A stretch of DNA of 24,552 nucleotides from DATCRE01 sp964235605 (GTDB lineage: Bacteria > Bacteroidota > Bacteroidia > Cytophagales > Cyclobacteriaceae). Where the stretch lies: NCBI GenBank assembly GCA_964235605.1, contig CAXSCR010000065.1:1-24552 (forward strand), given 5' to 3'. The position numbers and the translations under genes were made by a program. The number at the start of each line of letters is the position of its first letter. The stretch's first letter is position 1. A model generated the notes under the pieces. It saw only the letters and a list, made by a program, of their open reading frames with translations. It was not told where the DNA came from and searched no databases. Shown here piece after piece: positions 6,901-15,075 of the stretch.

Positions 6901-9722
6901 CAGTTGGCACAACGCAACAACTTACACCAACCGTATCCCCATCTAATGCTACCAATAAAAATGTTAGCTATAGTTCGAGCAATACGAGTATTGTAACTGT
7001 AAATGCAAGTGGACTGGTAACTGCAATTGCCGCAGGGTCAGCAACCATTACTGTAACTACACAAGACGGCGCAAAAACAGCAACGACTACTGTAACTGTA
7101 ACCAGTGGAAGTATAGCCGTAACGGGCGTAACAGTAAGTCCTACATCGGCTTCTCTTTCAGTAGGTGGAACGCAGCAGTTAACCGCTACTGTAGCACCAG
7201 GTAATGCAACCAATAAGACAGTTACCTGGGCATCTAGTAACACTTCAGTTGCAACAGTTAATGCAAGTGGACTTGTGACTGCCATAGCAGCAGGGTCAGC
7301 AACCATTACTGTAACTACACAAGACGGTGCAAAAACAGCTTCATCCTCGATAACTGTAACAAGCGGCAACGTAGCAGTGACAGGAGTAAGCATTTCACCT
7401 GGTAATTTCACAATGGGTGTAGGAGCTACCACGCAATTAACGGCTACTGTAGCGCCATCAAACGCTACAAATAAAAATGTGACCTGGACTTCCAGCAATA
7501 CCGCTGTAGCTACGGTATCTGCAAGCGGACTTGTTACAGCTAAAGCCAATGGTACTGCTACAATCACGGTTACAACAGCAGATGGGAATAAAACTGCGAG
7601 CGTCGTTGCAACAATTAATACAGTCAGTGGAAACTTCAGTGTAAATGTCACCATCAGTTCTGAAAAGAGCCCGAAAGACGTTGCCTGGTACAAAGCTCCA
7701 ATGCCTATTGATTACAAACTTGCAGCGCAACCTAACCTAACGATTACACAACCTGGTAATTCATTTATTACTGCCATTGATGTGAATCCTGCAACGCAAT
7801 ATCAGACCATCTATGGAATTGGGTCTTCATTTGAAGAAACAACGGTATATAATCTGATGAGAATGTCTGCCACTACAAGACAATCGGTTCTAAGACAACT
7901 GGTTGATCCGGCAAATGGCATTGGTATGAATTTATTTAGAATTTGTATCGGAACATCCGACTTTACGGGTCGTCCATGGTATTCATATGTTGATGTTGAA
8001 GACAGAACGCTCAACAGTTTTTCTATTCAGAAAGATAAAGACTATAATATCATAAAAGTTATTAAAGAAGCTCAGGCACTTAACTCCAACATCAGATTTT
8101 TCGCGACGCCATGGAGCCCTCCAGGATGGATGAAAACCTCTGGCGTTATGACTGGTGGAACTTTGAAGGATGACATGTATGAGCTTTGTGCTAAATATTA
8201 TGCAAAGTTTATTAAGGCTTATGAAGCTGAAGGTATTCCTATCTATGCCATGACGGTTCAAAATGAGCCTGGTCATGACACTGGCGACATGCCATCAATG
8301 GGCTTAACCTGGCAGCAAGAATTAAGATTGGTAAAAGCAATAAAAGCTGAGTTTGTAGCACAAGGTATCACCACGAAAATCTGGATTCACGATCATAACA
8401 TGGATGATGCGATGACTAACCCCGCAAATATTCTGGCAGATGCGGGTGGCTATGCTGCTGCAGACGGAACTGGTTTCCATGATTACGGCGGCGAGCCAAC
8501 AGAAATGACTAAGCTGCATAACATGTTTCCTAATAAGGAAATATTCTTCACTGAACGTTCGGTTTGGGGTACTGAAGGTATGGACAGAATTGCTCAGTAT
8601 TTTAGAAATTGGGCATGTACATATAACTCATGGGTAACGATGATTGATCAAAACAACGATCCAAACAATGGTCCTTTCTTTGCTGATCCAACATTATTTG
8701 TAAAGGAAGTTGCCACTAGTGATGGTTACTGGGCTATTCCAGAATACTACCTCACCGGTCAATATTCCAAATTCATAAAAGTTGGTGCAAAACGTGTTGA
8801 TAGCAGCTTAGGAAAGGCGGGAACACTGACCAATGTAACCTTCAGAAATCCTGATGGACAATTGGTAATGGTAGTGATTAATCTTAGTGCAACAGCACAA
8901 AAGTTCAAAGTAAAATGTGAGGGCAATCAGTTCATTGCAACACTTCCTGCTAAAACAGTAGGTACTTACACATGGGCTTCAGGCTTACCGTTAAGTCCTA
9001 ATCCTTCAACGGATGTGGCTAAACCTCCTGTTGCTGCTGGAAACTATTACATACAGTCAGTTGAAAATGGTAAGGTGTTAACCGCTGCCAGTACAGGCGA
9101 TGTTACACAATCAACCAATACACAATCAACCACACAGCAATGGAAGCTATCTATAAATGCTGATTTCACCTATAAAGTTGAATCAGTAAGTAGTGCTAAA
9201 GCGATGGCAGTTGCCGGTGCTTCTGTAGCCAATGGTGCCAAAATAGCGCATCTGGCATTCGTTTCAGGAGATAAAAACCAGGAATGGATAATCGACTCTG
9301 TTGGTGTTAATACTTATGCCATAACAAATCTCAACAGCTCATTGTCGCTTGATATTACTGATCACTCCACATCAGATGGTACCATAATACAGCAATGGGG
9401 TTACAGTGGTGGTGCAAATCAGCAATGGAAATTCATAGGTACAGCAGCCGCGAGAGTTGAACAAGAAAGTATAGAATTTAATTCAAAGTCTTTCAGTGCA
9501 CATATTTCTCCCAACCCTGGAAAAGGACAAATGTTCAATGTAAGGCTAAATGAAAAACCAAAAGCTGAAGTTATTGTATCCATTACCGATTTGATGGGAA
9601 AAGAACTTGAGGCAAAAAGTTTTACAGAACAGGAATTTGAGTTCTATTTAAGAAACCCGCTGAAGGCTGGCGTCTATCTAGTTAGAATAGGTAAACAAAC
9701 CAAGCGATTAGTGGTAGAGTAA
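3993..9722 (+). CDS. Giant secreted GH5-CBM6-Big_2-ricin-GH30 glycanase with T9SS sorting domain
   Basis: A 1909-residue extracellular multi-enzyme. Domains: signal peptide (1-23, ends NINA before QF); GH5 barrel (about 27-400) with acid/base E218 in LLNEP and nucleophile E320 in IFGEYGE; CBM6 (about 424-543, EAEAF...VDAGDWLDY); three Big_2 Ig-like domains (551-806); ricin-type lectin with three QxW repeats (about 810-950); three more Big_2 (954-1209); GH30 barrel (about 1218-1660) with acid/base E1425 in VQNEPGHD and nucleophile E1521 in FFTERSVWG; second ricin lectin (about 1684-1816); and a type A C-terminal sorting domain (about 1833-1909, SPNPGKGQ...GVYLVRIG...KRLVVE) for type IX secretion. 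All four catalytic carboxylates are present. The HAAPGAQN stretch resembles beta-1,3-glucan-acting GH5 enzymes, and GH30 members of this shape include beta-1,6-glucanases. Fungal-type beta-glucan as substrate is therefore a reasonable guess, not a reading. Transcription ends at the strong terminator 25 bp downstream. Confidence 0.93.
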   Translation: MKTPMRCIMLIVILMMMMSNINAQFVHTQGTKILDKNGAELQFTGMNLGNWLVWEGYLMMGEFGFKTHTQFYNGVKGAFGGNQAQADDFLHQWRMNYVTNQTIVDLKALGFNSVRVPFHYNMFWNGSAVTDQGFQYFDRLIEYCKANGVHILLDMHAAPGAQNPGDHSDNNLSNDTQPRNSVLFWDANNINIATQVWKHIATHYANEPTIWGYDLLNEPVTQAGREYELLTSYVTMKNAIRTVDANHIIVAEGDWWASDMQKIDWLDATTQSKTGITSKWDTNLVYETHHYVFGDESGISLLDGRKAVSDKLNVPLIFGEYGEDSESVIRKMTDWAINNNVGYFPWTFKKISFGNCLWTVPSNSAFDNLRSYIKNGGTPPANAYNDLIAYCNNNIANGKPGVVFNTGFYNAVKRNAPLPPAQIPGTIEAEAFKTQSGIQTETTTDTGGGQNVGFVDAGDWLDYSVDVKTAGTYQVQFRVASASTTGQIQLMSGTSVLATVNVPNTGGWQVWTTISTTASLNAGLQTLRLNFSGAGLNLNWISFTTTTANVSVTGVTVSPTSATLAVGATQQLTPTVSPSNATNKNVTYSSSNAAVASVNSSGLITGVAAGSATITVTTVDGGKTATVAVTVTNSVVAVTGVTVSPTTATLSVGGTQQLTPTVSPSNATNKNVTYSSSNASVASVNASGLITGVAAGSATITVTTVDGGKTATVSVTVTNTNVAVTSVTISPTSATLSVGGTQQLTATVSPVNATNKNVTYSSSAPSVATVSATGLVTAVAVGTAVITVTTVDQAKTAQSTITVITNSGALANGTYKILSRNSGKALDVKDVSTSNGALIQQWADNGGNNQKWTVTDLGNGYYKIISVLSGKSLDVKDVSAEDRALIQQWDYQGNNNQQWQINSLTGGYYNVISKFSGKALDVQNNSTADGALIQQLTYSGANNQQWSFIKLDGNVAVTGVTVSPTSVSLTVGTTQQLTPTVSPSNATNKNVSYSSSNTSIVTVNASGLVTAIAAGSATITVTTQDGAKTATTTVTVTSGSIAVTGVTVSPTSASLSVGGTQQLTATVAPGNATNKTVTWASSNTSVATVNASGLVTAIAAGSATITVTTQDGAKTASSSITVTSGNVAVTGVSISPGNFTMGVGATTQLTATVAPSNATNKNVTWTSSNTAVATVSASGLVTAKANGTATITVTTADGNKTASVVATINTVSGNFSVNVTISSEKSPKDVAWYKAPMPIDYKLAAQPNLTITQPGNSFITAIDVNPATQYQTIYGIGSSFEETTVYNLMRMSATTRQSVLRQLVDPANGIGMNLFRICIGTSDFTGRPWYSYVDVEDRTLNSFSIQKDKDYNIIKVIKEAQALNSNIRFFATPWSPPGWMKTSGVMTGGTLKDDMYELCAKYYAKFIKAYEAEGIPIYAMTVQNEPGHDTGDMPSMGLTWQQELRLVKAIKAEFVAQGITTKIWIHDHNMDDAMTNPANILADAGGYAAADGTGFHDYGGEPTEMTKLHNMFPNKEIFFTERSVWGTEGMDRIAQYFRNWACTYNSWVTMIDQNNDPNNGPFFADPTLFVKEVATSDGYWAIPEYYLTGQYSKFIKVGAKRVDSSLGKAGTLTNVTFRNPDGQLVMVVINLSATAQKFKVKCEGNQFIATLPAKTVGTYTWASGLPLSPNPSTDVAKPPVAAGNYYIQSVENGKVLTAASTGDVTQSTNTQSTTQQWKLSINADFTYKVESVSSAKAMAVAGASVANGAKIAHLAFVSGDKNQEWIIDSVGVNTYAITNLNSSLSLDITDHSTSDGTIIQQWGYSGGANQQWKFIGTAAARVEQESIEFNSKSFSAHISPNPGKGQMFNVRLNEKPKAEVIVSITDLMGKELEAKSFTEQEFEFYLRNPLKAGVYLVRIGKQTKRLVVE
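5643..6410 (+). repeat. First Big_2 triplet, units 1-2 nearly identical in DNA
   Basis: Three tandem units of about 255 bp, each encoding one Big_2 domain (VTGVTVSPTSATL...TVTN). Units 1 (5643-5890) and 2 (5899-6149) share long identical runs at nucleotide level, including synonymous positions, for example acaacaattgacaccaactg and acttattcatcaagtaatgc. Unit 3 is more diverged. This pattern fits recent duplication or gene conversion inside the gene. Confidence 0.75.
6853..7620 (+). repeat. Second Big_2 triplet
   Basis: Three further units of about 250 bp. Units 4 (6853-7107) and 5 (7117-7365) share an almost identical 3' half, including tcagcaaccattactgtaac and actacacaagacgg, while unit 6 is diverged. 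The two triplets flank the first ricin lectin domain. A long open frame on the minus strand here (6968-7693) is a by-product of the Thr/Val-rich repeats. Confidence 0.7.
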
Positions 9723-9746
9723 CAGCTTTATTTAAGTTGTGTTAAT

Positions 9747-9784
9747 AAAAATCCCCGGCCTTAATTGGTCGGGGATTTTCTTTT
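9747..9784 (+). terminator. Rho-independent terminator of the giant glycosidase
   Basis: AAAATCCCCGGCC pairs with GGTCGGGGATTTT (one G-T wobble) across a six-base loop TTAATT, and is followed by TTTTCTTTT. It begins 25 bp after the stop codon. The A-rich left flank makes it potentially bidirectional. Confidence 0.88.
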
Positions 9785-10165
9785 ATGTAGCTGTTAACCC
9801 GTGACTGGTGTATTGAACGTCAAAATTTCGCAACAAGATGGTATCAATAATTCAATACAGCTTTAAATTAAAATTCGTACTTTAACAATAGTAATAGGTT
9901 CAGTGTGCAGGGATATGTCCTGGCATCGTAAATTCTCTCCGCATGTGGATTGGACTTCTCCTTTAATCATTTGATTGCGGCACTTCGTATTTATTCAGGT
10001 TAATGTTTTTTGCTACAGGAAGAGATGAATTTGATCGCGTATTTCTTGCAGGCTCTATATCAGCTCAGTAAAGTCATTTGAACAGTAACTTGACAATGTG
10101 GGAATAGTTCACCTGCATAAGTAGATAAGCGCTTACAGTTCAAGTATTAGTTTCAAATAGTCGCG

Positions 10166-10200
10166 CTTCCTATTCACATTGCCAGGGGCAAAACCAAATT
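10166..10200 (+). repeat. Diverged direct repeat, copy 1
   Basis: The end GCCAGGGGCAAAACCAAATT matches GCCGGGAGGAAAACCAAATT at 10682-10701 in 17 of 20 positions, and the preceding bases (cttcc-tattcacatt against gtccatatttcatat) are also similar. The two copies lie about 500 bp apart in the same gap. Function unknown. Confidence 0.4.
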
Positions 10201-10265
10201 TTTTAATGGTCAGCTATTTTCAATACGGCTACTAACAGAAAGGGGTCAGCAAATAGACAAAAAAA

Positions 10266-10287
10266 AGACTAAAATGTATTTTAATCT
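10266..10287. promoter_or_regulatory. 22-bp near-palindrome AGACTAAAAT-GT-ATTTTAATCT
   Basis: The 10-bp arms are inverted with one mismatch (C against T). The halves GACTAAAAT and TTTAATCT recur at 3429-3450 upstream of the giant glycosidase and its divergent sensor. It lies about 630 bp upstream of the kinase start, far for a direct operator. Confidence 0.35.
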
Positions 10288-10464
10288 GGGTAATTTATTC
10301 TGGCCTGTTTCTTAAATTCTAATGAGTTAATTTCCCAACATAAATTGTTTCCCCCGATAATAAAAAGATAAGATTATCAGAAGAAGAGGCAGAAATTATT
10401 TTCAAATACTTTTTATGTTCAAGGCAAACAAAATATTATTCTGTTAGGTGAATCCTTACGGTAT

Positions 10465-10604
10465 TTCTGCACGAATTAAAATAATGCCATACATGCAGCT
10501 TTGTTTGCGCATTTCGTGGCCATAGTACAGCGTTGTACATGAAAGGGAAAGTACACGTAGAATATTATTTGCTAGTGTCCTTCTAATCAATTCCCATAAA
10601 GATC
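10465..10604 (+). repeat. Intergenic element C, short form
   Basis: Starts with ttctgcacgaattaaa and ends with tctaatcaattcccat. The first 65 bp or so and the last 50 bp or so match 16291-16361 and 16507-16556 at roughly 70-75% by eye, in the same orientation. Compared with that copy, this one lacks a central segment of roughly 120 bp that carries two hairpins. No open frame. It could be a non-autonomous mobile element or a repeated structured RNA. Confidence 0.5.
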
Positions 10605-10666
10605 CTATTTATTGATAACGACCAAACGACATCTGACCATCAGGTGTAATATTTAAAAAATTTCGT

Positions 10667-10701
10667 GTCCATATTTCATATGCCGGGAGGAAAACCAAAT
10701 T
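10667..10701 (+). repeat. Diverged direct repeat, copy 2
   Basis: Partner of 10166-10200, same orientation; it shares GCC-GGG-GG-AAAACCAAATT. Similarity fades downstream of this block. Confidence 0.4.
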
Positions 10702-10809
10702 AATTTGAGCAATTAATTATCCCACAAATAAAATACTAAAGGAAGTCTAAAGGCTTAAGGCTAATATTCCATGCCATTTACTAGCTATTCTAATAATAAA
10801 TGGCAATTT

Positions 10810-10842
10810 TCCTGATTTAAAAATCAGGATAATCCTGATTTT
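10810..10842. promoter_or_regulatory. Alternating inverted repeat (three TCCTGATTT half-sites)
   Basis: TCCTGATTT (10810-10818), its exact inverse AAATCAGGA (10821-10829) and again ATCCTGATTTT (10832-10842) form two overlapping perfect palindromes that share the middle half-site. One has a 9-bp arm with an AA spacer, the other an 11-bp arm with a single-base spacer. The block ends 75 bp before the GTG start of the hybrid kinase. This suits a multi-site operator, or two mutually exclusive hairpins if transcribed. Confidence 0.55.
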
Positions 10843-10917
10843 AAAAGATCAAGCTTATGTTATATTTACTAACGTGTAGACCCGAAATATCACTTAGTAA
10901 CCTCAAATTAAATATTC

Positions 10918-13900
10918 GTGTTTAGAATAACAACCATTCTAGTTCTTAGTCTATTCTGCAAATTTACGCTGGCCCAAAGCCAATTGTCGTTTAAATCTTA
11001 TGATACAAAAGATGGTCTTTCACAAAGTACAGTTGAAAGTTTCCTTTATGACAGTAAAGGATTTATGTGGATTGGAACCAGAGCCGGATTGGATAAATAT
11101 GATGGATATTCTTTCAAGGCATATACAAACAACATAGGTGATGCAGGTAGTATCAGTAATGATGGGATTACAGATCTTGTTGAAGATAGTAACAAGAACA
11201 TTTGGGTTGGAACAATTAACGGATTAAACTTTTACAATCGGGACCTAGACACTTTTACACATAACTTCCCTAAAAGCCTACATGATGTAAATATAGAAGA
11301 TTTATACTTTGACAAGCCTCATAATTTATGGATCAGTACACAAGTTGGATTAATTAAATTCGATCCACAAGCAAATTCCTTTAAAAACTACACGCATTCA
11401 GAAAATCAAAATAGTATTATTTCTAATGTTGTTCGATGTACAATTAGCGACAAAAACGGAAATCTGTGGATTGGCACGGCAGATGGCCTTGATATGCTAA
11501 AAACAAAAACAGATGAATTTAGTCACTTCCAGAATAATTCATTGGAAACTAGCATAAGCGACAATTATGTAGAAGTATTATTTCTTGACTCAAAGGGAAA
11601 TTTGTGGATAGGCACAAAAAACGGTCTGAATTTATTATCGGCTGATAATAAATTTATTCGGTTTATGAACGATCCACAAAATTCAAAAAGCCTTTGTAAT
11701 AATTCTATATTATCAATAGAAGAAGATAATAACGGAAAAATCTGGATAGGAACCGAAAATGGCGGGTTAAGCATTTTAGAAACTTCAACAAACTTGTTTA
11801 CCAACTATCAAAACGAAGTTGGTAATACAGAAAGTATAGCACACAATTCAATAGATGCAATTTATAAAGATCCCCTTAATAATATGTGGTTAGGTACGTT
11901 TGCCAAAGGCTTTAGCGTGTGTTCTTTAAATAAGAAAAAGTTTTTGCATTATAAATTTACACCCACTAATGATAGTGGATTGAATTGTAACATTATAAAT
12001 GCCTTTAAAGAAGATAGTCATGGAAATATCTGGATAGCTACAGATGGAGGAGGCCTGAACGTCTTTAATCCGAAGTCCAATAACTTTATAAGTTATAAGG
12101 CGAATAACAAAATTCAAAATAGCATAGGTGGAAATTATGCAACCTCGTTAACAATTGACAGAGATGAAAATATTTGGCTAACTACCTGGGCTGGCGGGGT
12201 CACCTTTTTTGACAGAAAAAAGAAAAAATTTACAGTTTATAAAAAAAATATTTCAAATAACGCAGGGCTAACCGCCAACGAAGCCTTTGATATAATTGAA
12301 GATCATAATGGAGATTTATGGATTGCAACTTACGGTGGAGGTCTTAATAAATTAGACAGGAAAACAAATAAATTCACTTATTACACACACAACAATGCAG
12401 ATTCAAAAAGTTTAAAACACAATTTGTTATTACGCGTTTTCGAAGACAGCAGAAACCAGATCTGGGTTTGTGGCGTAGGCACAGGATTAGCGCTACTTGA
12501 TCAAAAAACAAATACGTTTCTTCATTACATGCATAATGAAAAAGATCCTTTTAGTATCAGCCACAACGTAGCCGTAAAAATATATGAAGATGTAAAAGCA
12601 AATATATGGGTTGCTACCAATGAAGGGCTTAATTGTTTCAACCAGAAAACAAAAAAATTTAAAAGATATTATGTGCAAGACGGCCTACCCAGTAATAATG
12701 TAGAAAGTATAATCGAAGACAGAAACGGCAATTTTTGGATAGGTACTAACAAAGGCCTCTGTTATTTTGATTATAAAAACCAAAAGTTCATTACATTTAA
12801 TAACACATCTGAAGGACTACAGGGCCTTGAATTTAATTCAAATGCAGCCATGAAGTCTAGATCTGGTCTGTTATATATGGGTGGCAGAAATGGATTTAAT
12901 ATTTTTAATCCAGACAGCATCCTGAAGAAGAACCTGAAGCCGCCAGCCATAGTGATTACTGATTTTCAATTATTTAATAAACCAGTAAAAATCAGCTGTA
13001 CTTCGCCCTTGCAGAAAAATATAAATGATGCCGATGAAATACTTTTAAACTATTCCGAATCCGTATTCTCCTTTGAATTTTCCGCATTAAACTTTAGTAC
13101 AGGAAATAATTATGCCTACATCATGGAGGGCTTTGATAAGGGATGGAATTACATAGGAGGCAAGCGCGCAGCAACGTATACCAATTTAGATCCTGGCGAA
13201 TATACGTTTAAAGTTAAAGCAGCTAATAGTGATGGAATATGGAATGAGAAGGGAAGATCTGTTAAAATAGTAATAATCCCCCCCTTGTGGCAAACATGGT
13301 GGTTTAGATCATTGTTAGCAGCGCTCTTAATTATTTGCACCGTAGCATTTTATAGGATCCGATTAAATCTTATCGAAAAGCAGAAAATATATCTTAAAAA
13401 AATATTACTTGAGCAAACATCTGAAATAATTAATAAAAATGATGAACTGGAGGCGCAGGCAAATAATCTTCAAAGATTAAATGAGGTGATTCTTAAAAAA
13501 AGTGATGAAACTGAAAGAGCGAGAAAAGAAGCAGATAAAGCCAATCAAGCTAAAAGCGCGTTTCTTGCAACGATGAGTCATGAAATTCGAACGCCAATGA
13601 ATGGTGTTTTAGGAATGGCCTCCTTACTTAACGAAACATCGTTAACAAAAGAACAACAAGAATACGCAACCACTATTATAAACAGTGGAGAAGCATTGCT
13701 TACCATAATAAATGACATCCTGGATTTTTCTAAGATTGAATCAGGAAACTTCGTATTGGATAATCATGATTTTGATTTAAGGCAATGTGTTGAAGATGTT
13801 ATGGATTTATTTGCATCGAAGGCTGCAAAAATTAATTTGGAGTTAGTTTATTATATAGATAAAAGTGTGCCCGCACGTATTTTTGGCGACAGTCACAGGC

Positions 13901-15075
13901 TCCGCCAGATACTAATAAACTTAATTGGAAATGCAGTAAAGTTTACAAGCCAGGGTGAAGTTCTTACGGCAATAGATGTAATTCAAATTGCAAAAAATGA
14001 TTTAGAAATTGGATTCAAAATTAAAGATACTGGCATCGGTATTCGCGCTGATAAAATATCAAAGTTATTCAAAGCTTTTTCGCAAACAGATTCTTCAACC
14101 ACGCGTGAGTATGGTGGAACGGGTTTAGGCCTGGTAATTAGCCGCCATCTTGTTGAATTAATGGGAGGAAGTATTAAAGTTGAAAGTGTGGAAGGAAAAG
14201 GAACAGAATTTCATTTTAACATTAAGTGTAAAGCTTGTTTACCCCCGCCTATTGCTCAACAGAACAAAGTTGCTATTACGTATGAGGGAAAATCTGTTTT
14301 AGTTGTGGATGATAATATTACTAGTTTAGGAATTTTAAAACGTGAACTTGAGCAGTTAAAATTTATAGTTACTGAGGTAACATCACCATTACCAGTAGCC
14401 GAATTAATTTCTAAGAGTAAGTTTGATTTAATTATTACAGACTTTGAGATGCCTGAAATGGATGGCGTCTCATTAGCTAAATTAATAAGATCAAAATCAA
14501 CTGAAATACCTGTTATTCTATTAAACGGCATTGATAGCAAGAAAAAAATCGATTCGCTATTTAATTCTATTCTGTGTAAACCTGTTAAGCAATACCAATT
14601 ACATAACGCAATTCATAGAATTTTTGATGACGGTTATACGCAAGATTTAAAGAGTGATAATAGAAATATTCTTTTTAAGGATTTTGCGGTGTCAAATCCC
14701 CTTCGTATTCTTTTAGTTGAAGATAATCTGGTTAACCAGGCACTTGCATTAAGGGTGTTAAGTAAATTAGGATACACAAATATAGAGGTGGCCATGAATG
14801 GAGCACAAGCGCTTGAAAAGAGCCAGAATAACTTTTTCCAGCTCATACTTATGGATATTCAGATGCCAATAATGGACGGCATTGAAGCTACCAGGGAAAT
14901 TCGAAAGATATCTGCAATGCAACCAATTATAATCGCAATGACAGCCGACGTACTGCAAGATGATAAGGATGCTTGCTTCGATGCAGGCATGAACGATTTT
15001 ATTTCAAAACCATTTAGATGGAGTGACTTAATGAGTGTTTTGGAAAAAGCGTCACTTTTTTTTAATGGAATATAA
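10918..15075 (+). CDS. Propeller-type sensor hybrid histidine kinase with two receiver domains
   Basis: A 1385-residue transmembrane hybrid kinase related to the Bacteroidota HTCS sensors. Start is GTG at 10918; it gives a good signal peptide (MFRITTILVLSLFCKFTLAQ) and no upstream ATG fits. Periplasmic part: about a dozen or more two-component-regulator propeller repeats of the form NIWVGT.NGL (residues about 25-665), then a Y_Y_Y beta-sandwich (about 690-785, YTNLDPGEYTFKVKAAN). One TM helix lies at about 795-815. Cytoplasm: coiled coil; HisKA with H888 in FLATMSHEIRTPMNG; HATPase_c with N-box RLRQILINLIGNAVKF, DTGIGI and GGTGLGL; REC1 with D1175 (TDFEMPEMDG); and REC2 with D1313 (LMDIQMPIMDG) and KP motif SKPF. 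All key residues are intact. Unlike classical HTCS it has no AraC-type HTH, so output must go through a phosphotransfer partner or a separate regulator. No partner gene is in this window. Confidence 0.92.
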   Translation: MFRITTILVLSLFCKFTLAQSQLSFKSYDTKDGLSQSTVESFLYDSKGFMWIGTRAGLDKYDGYSFKAYTNNIGDAGSISNDGITDLVEDSNKNIWVGTINGLNFYNRDLDTFTHNFPKSLHDVNIEDLYFDKPHNLWISTQVGLIKFDPQANSFKNYTHSENQNSIISNVVRCTISDKNGNLWIGTADGLDMLKTKTDEFSHFQNNSLETSISDNYVEVLFLDSKGNLWIGTKNGLNLLSADNKFIRFMNDPQNSKSLCNNSILSIEEDNNGKIWIGTENGGLSILETSTNLFTNYQNEVGNTESIAHNSIDAIYKDPLNNMWLGTFAKGFSVCSLNKKKFLHYKFTPTNDSGLNCNIINAFKEDSHGNIWIATDGGGLNVFNPKSNNFISYKANNKIQNSIGGNYATSLTIDRDENIWLTTWAGGVTFFDRKKKKFTVYKKNISNNAGLTANEAFDIIEDHNGDLWIATYGGGLNKLDRKTNKFTYYTHNNADSKSLKHNLLLRVFEDSRNQIWVCGVGTGLALLDQKTNTFLHYMHNEKDPFSISHNVAVKIYEDVKANIWVATNEGLNCFNQKTKKFKRYYVQDGLPSNNVESIIEDRNGNFWIGTNKGLCYFDYKNQKFITFNNTSEGLQGLEFNSNAAMKSRSGLLYMGGRNGFNIFNPDSILKKNLKPPAIVITDFQLFNKPVKISCTSPLQKNINDADEILLNYSESVFSFEFSALNFSTGNNYAYIMEGFDKGWNYIGGKRAATYTNLDPGEYTFKVKAANSDGIWNEKGRSVKIVIIPPLWQTWWFRSLLAALLIICTVAFYRIRLNLIEKQKIYLKKILLEQTSEIINKNDELEAQANNLQRLNEVILKKSDETERARKEADKANQAKSAFLATMSHEIRTPMNGVLGMASLLNETSLTKEQQEYATTIINSGEALLTIINDILDFSKIESGNFVLDNHDFDLRQCVEDVMDLFASKAAKINLELVYYIDKSVPARIFGDSHRLRQILINLIGNAVKFTSQGEVLTAIDVIQIAKNDLEIGFKIKDTGIGIRADKISKLFKAFSQTDSSTTREYGGTGLGLVISRHLVELMGGSIKVESVEGKGTEFHFNIKCKACLPPPIAQQNKVAITYEGKSVLVVDDNITSLGILKRELEQLKFIVTEVTSPLPVAELISKSKFDLIITDFEMPEMDGVSLAKLIRSKSTEIPVILLNGIDSKKKIDSLFNSILCKPVKQYQLHNAIHRIFDDGYTQDLKSDNRNILFKDFAVSNPLRILLVEDNLVNQALALRVLSKLGYTNIEVAMNGAQALEKSQNNFFQLILMDIQMPIMDGIEATREIRKISAMQPIIIAMTADVLQDDKDACFDAGMNDFISKPFRWSDLMSVLEKASLFFNGI

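Larger units (their letters stand above)
9785..10917. other. 1.1-kb gene-free stretch before the hybrid kinase
   Basis: No open frame here has a signal peptide or domain I recognise. The stretch holds a pair of diverged direct repeats (10166-10200 and 10667-10701), a 22-bp near-palindrome (10266-10287), a copy of an intergenic element also found at 16291-16556, and an alternating inverted repeat near the kinase start. It looks like accumulated repeat debris plus a regulatory region. Confidence 0.6.

Noticed and set aside
6968..7693. 241-codon open frame on the minus strand inside the glycanase gene
   Set aside because: It is antisense to the Big_2 repeats; its Val/Thr/Ala-rich periodic sequence simply mirrors them, and no start signal or domain is present.
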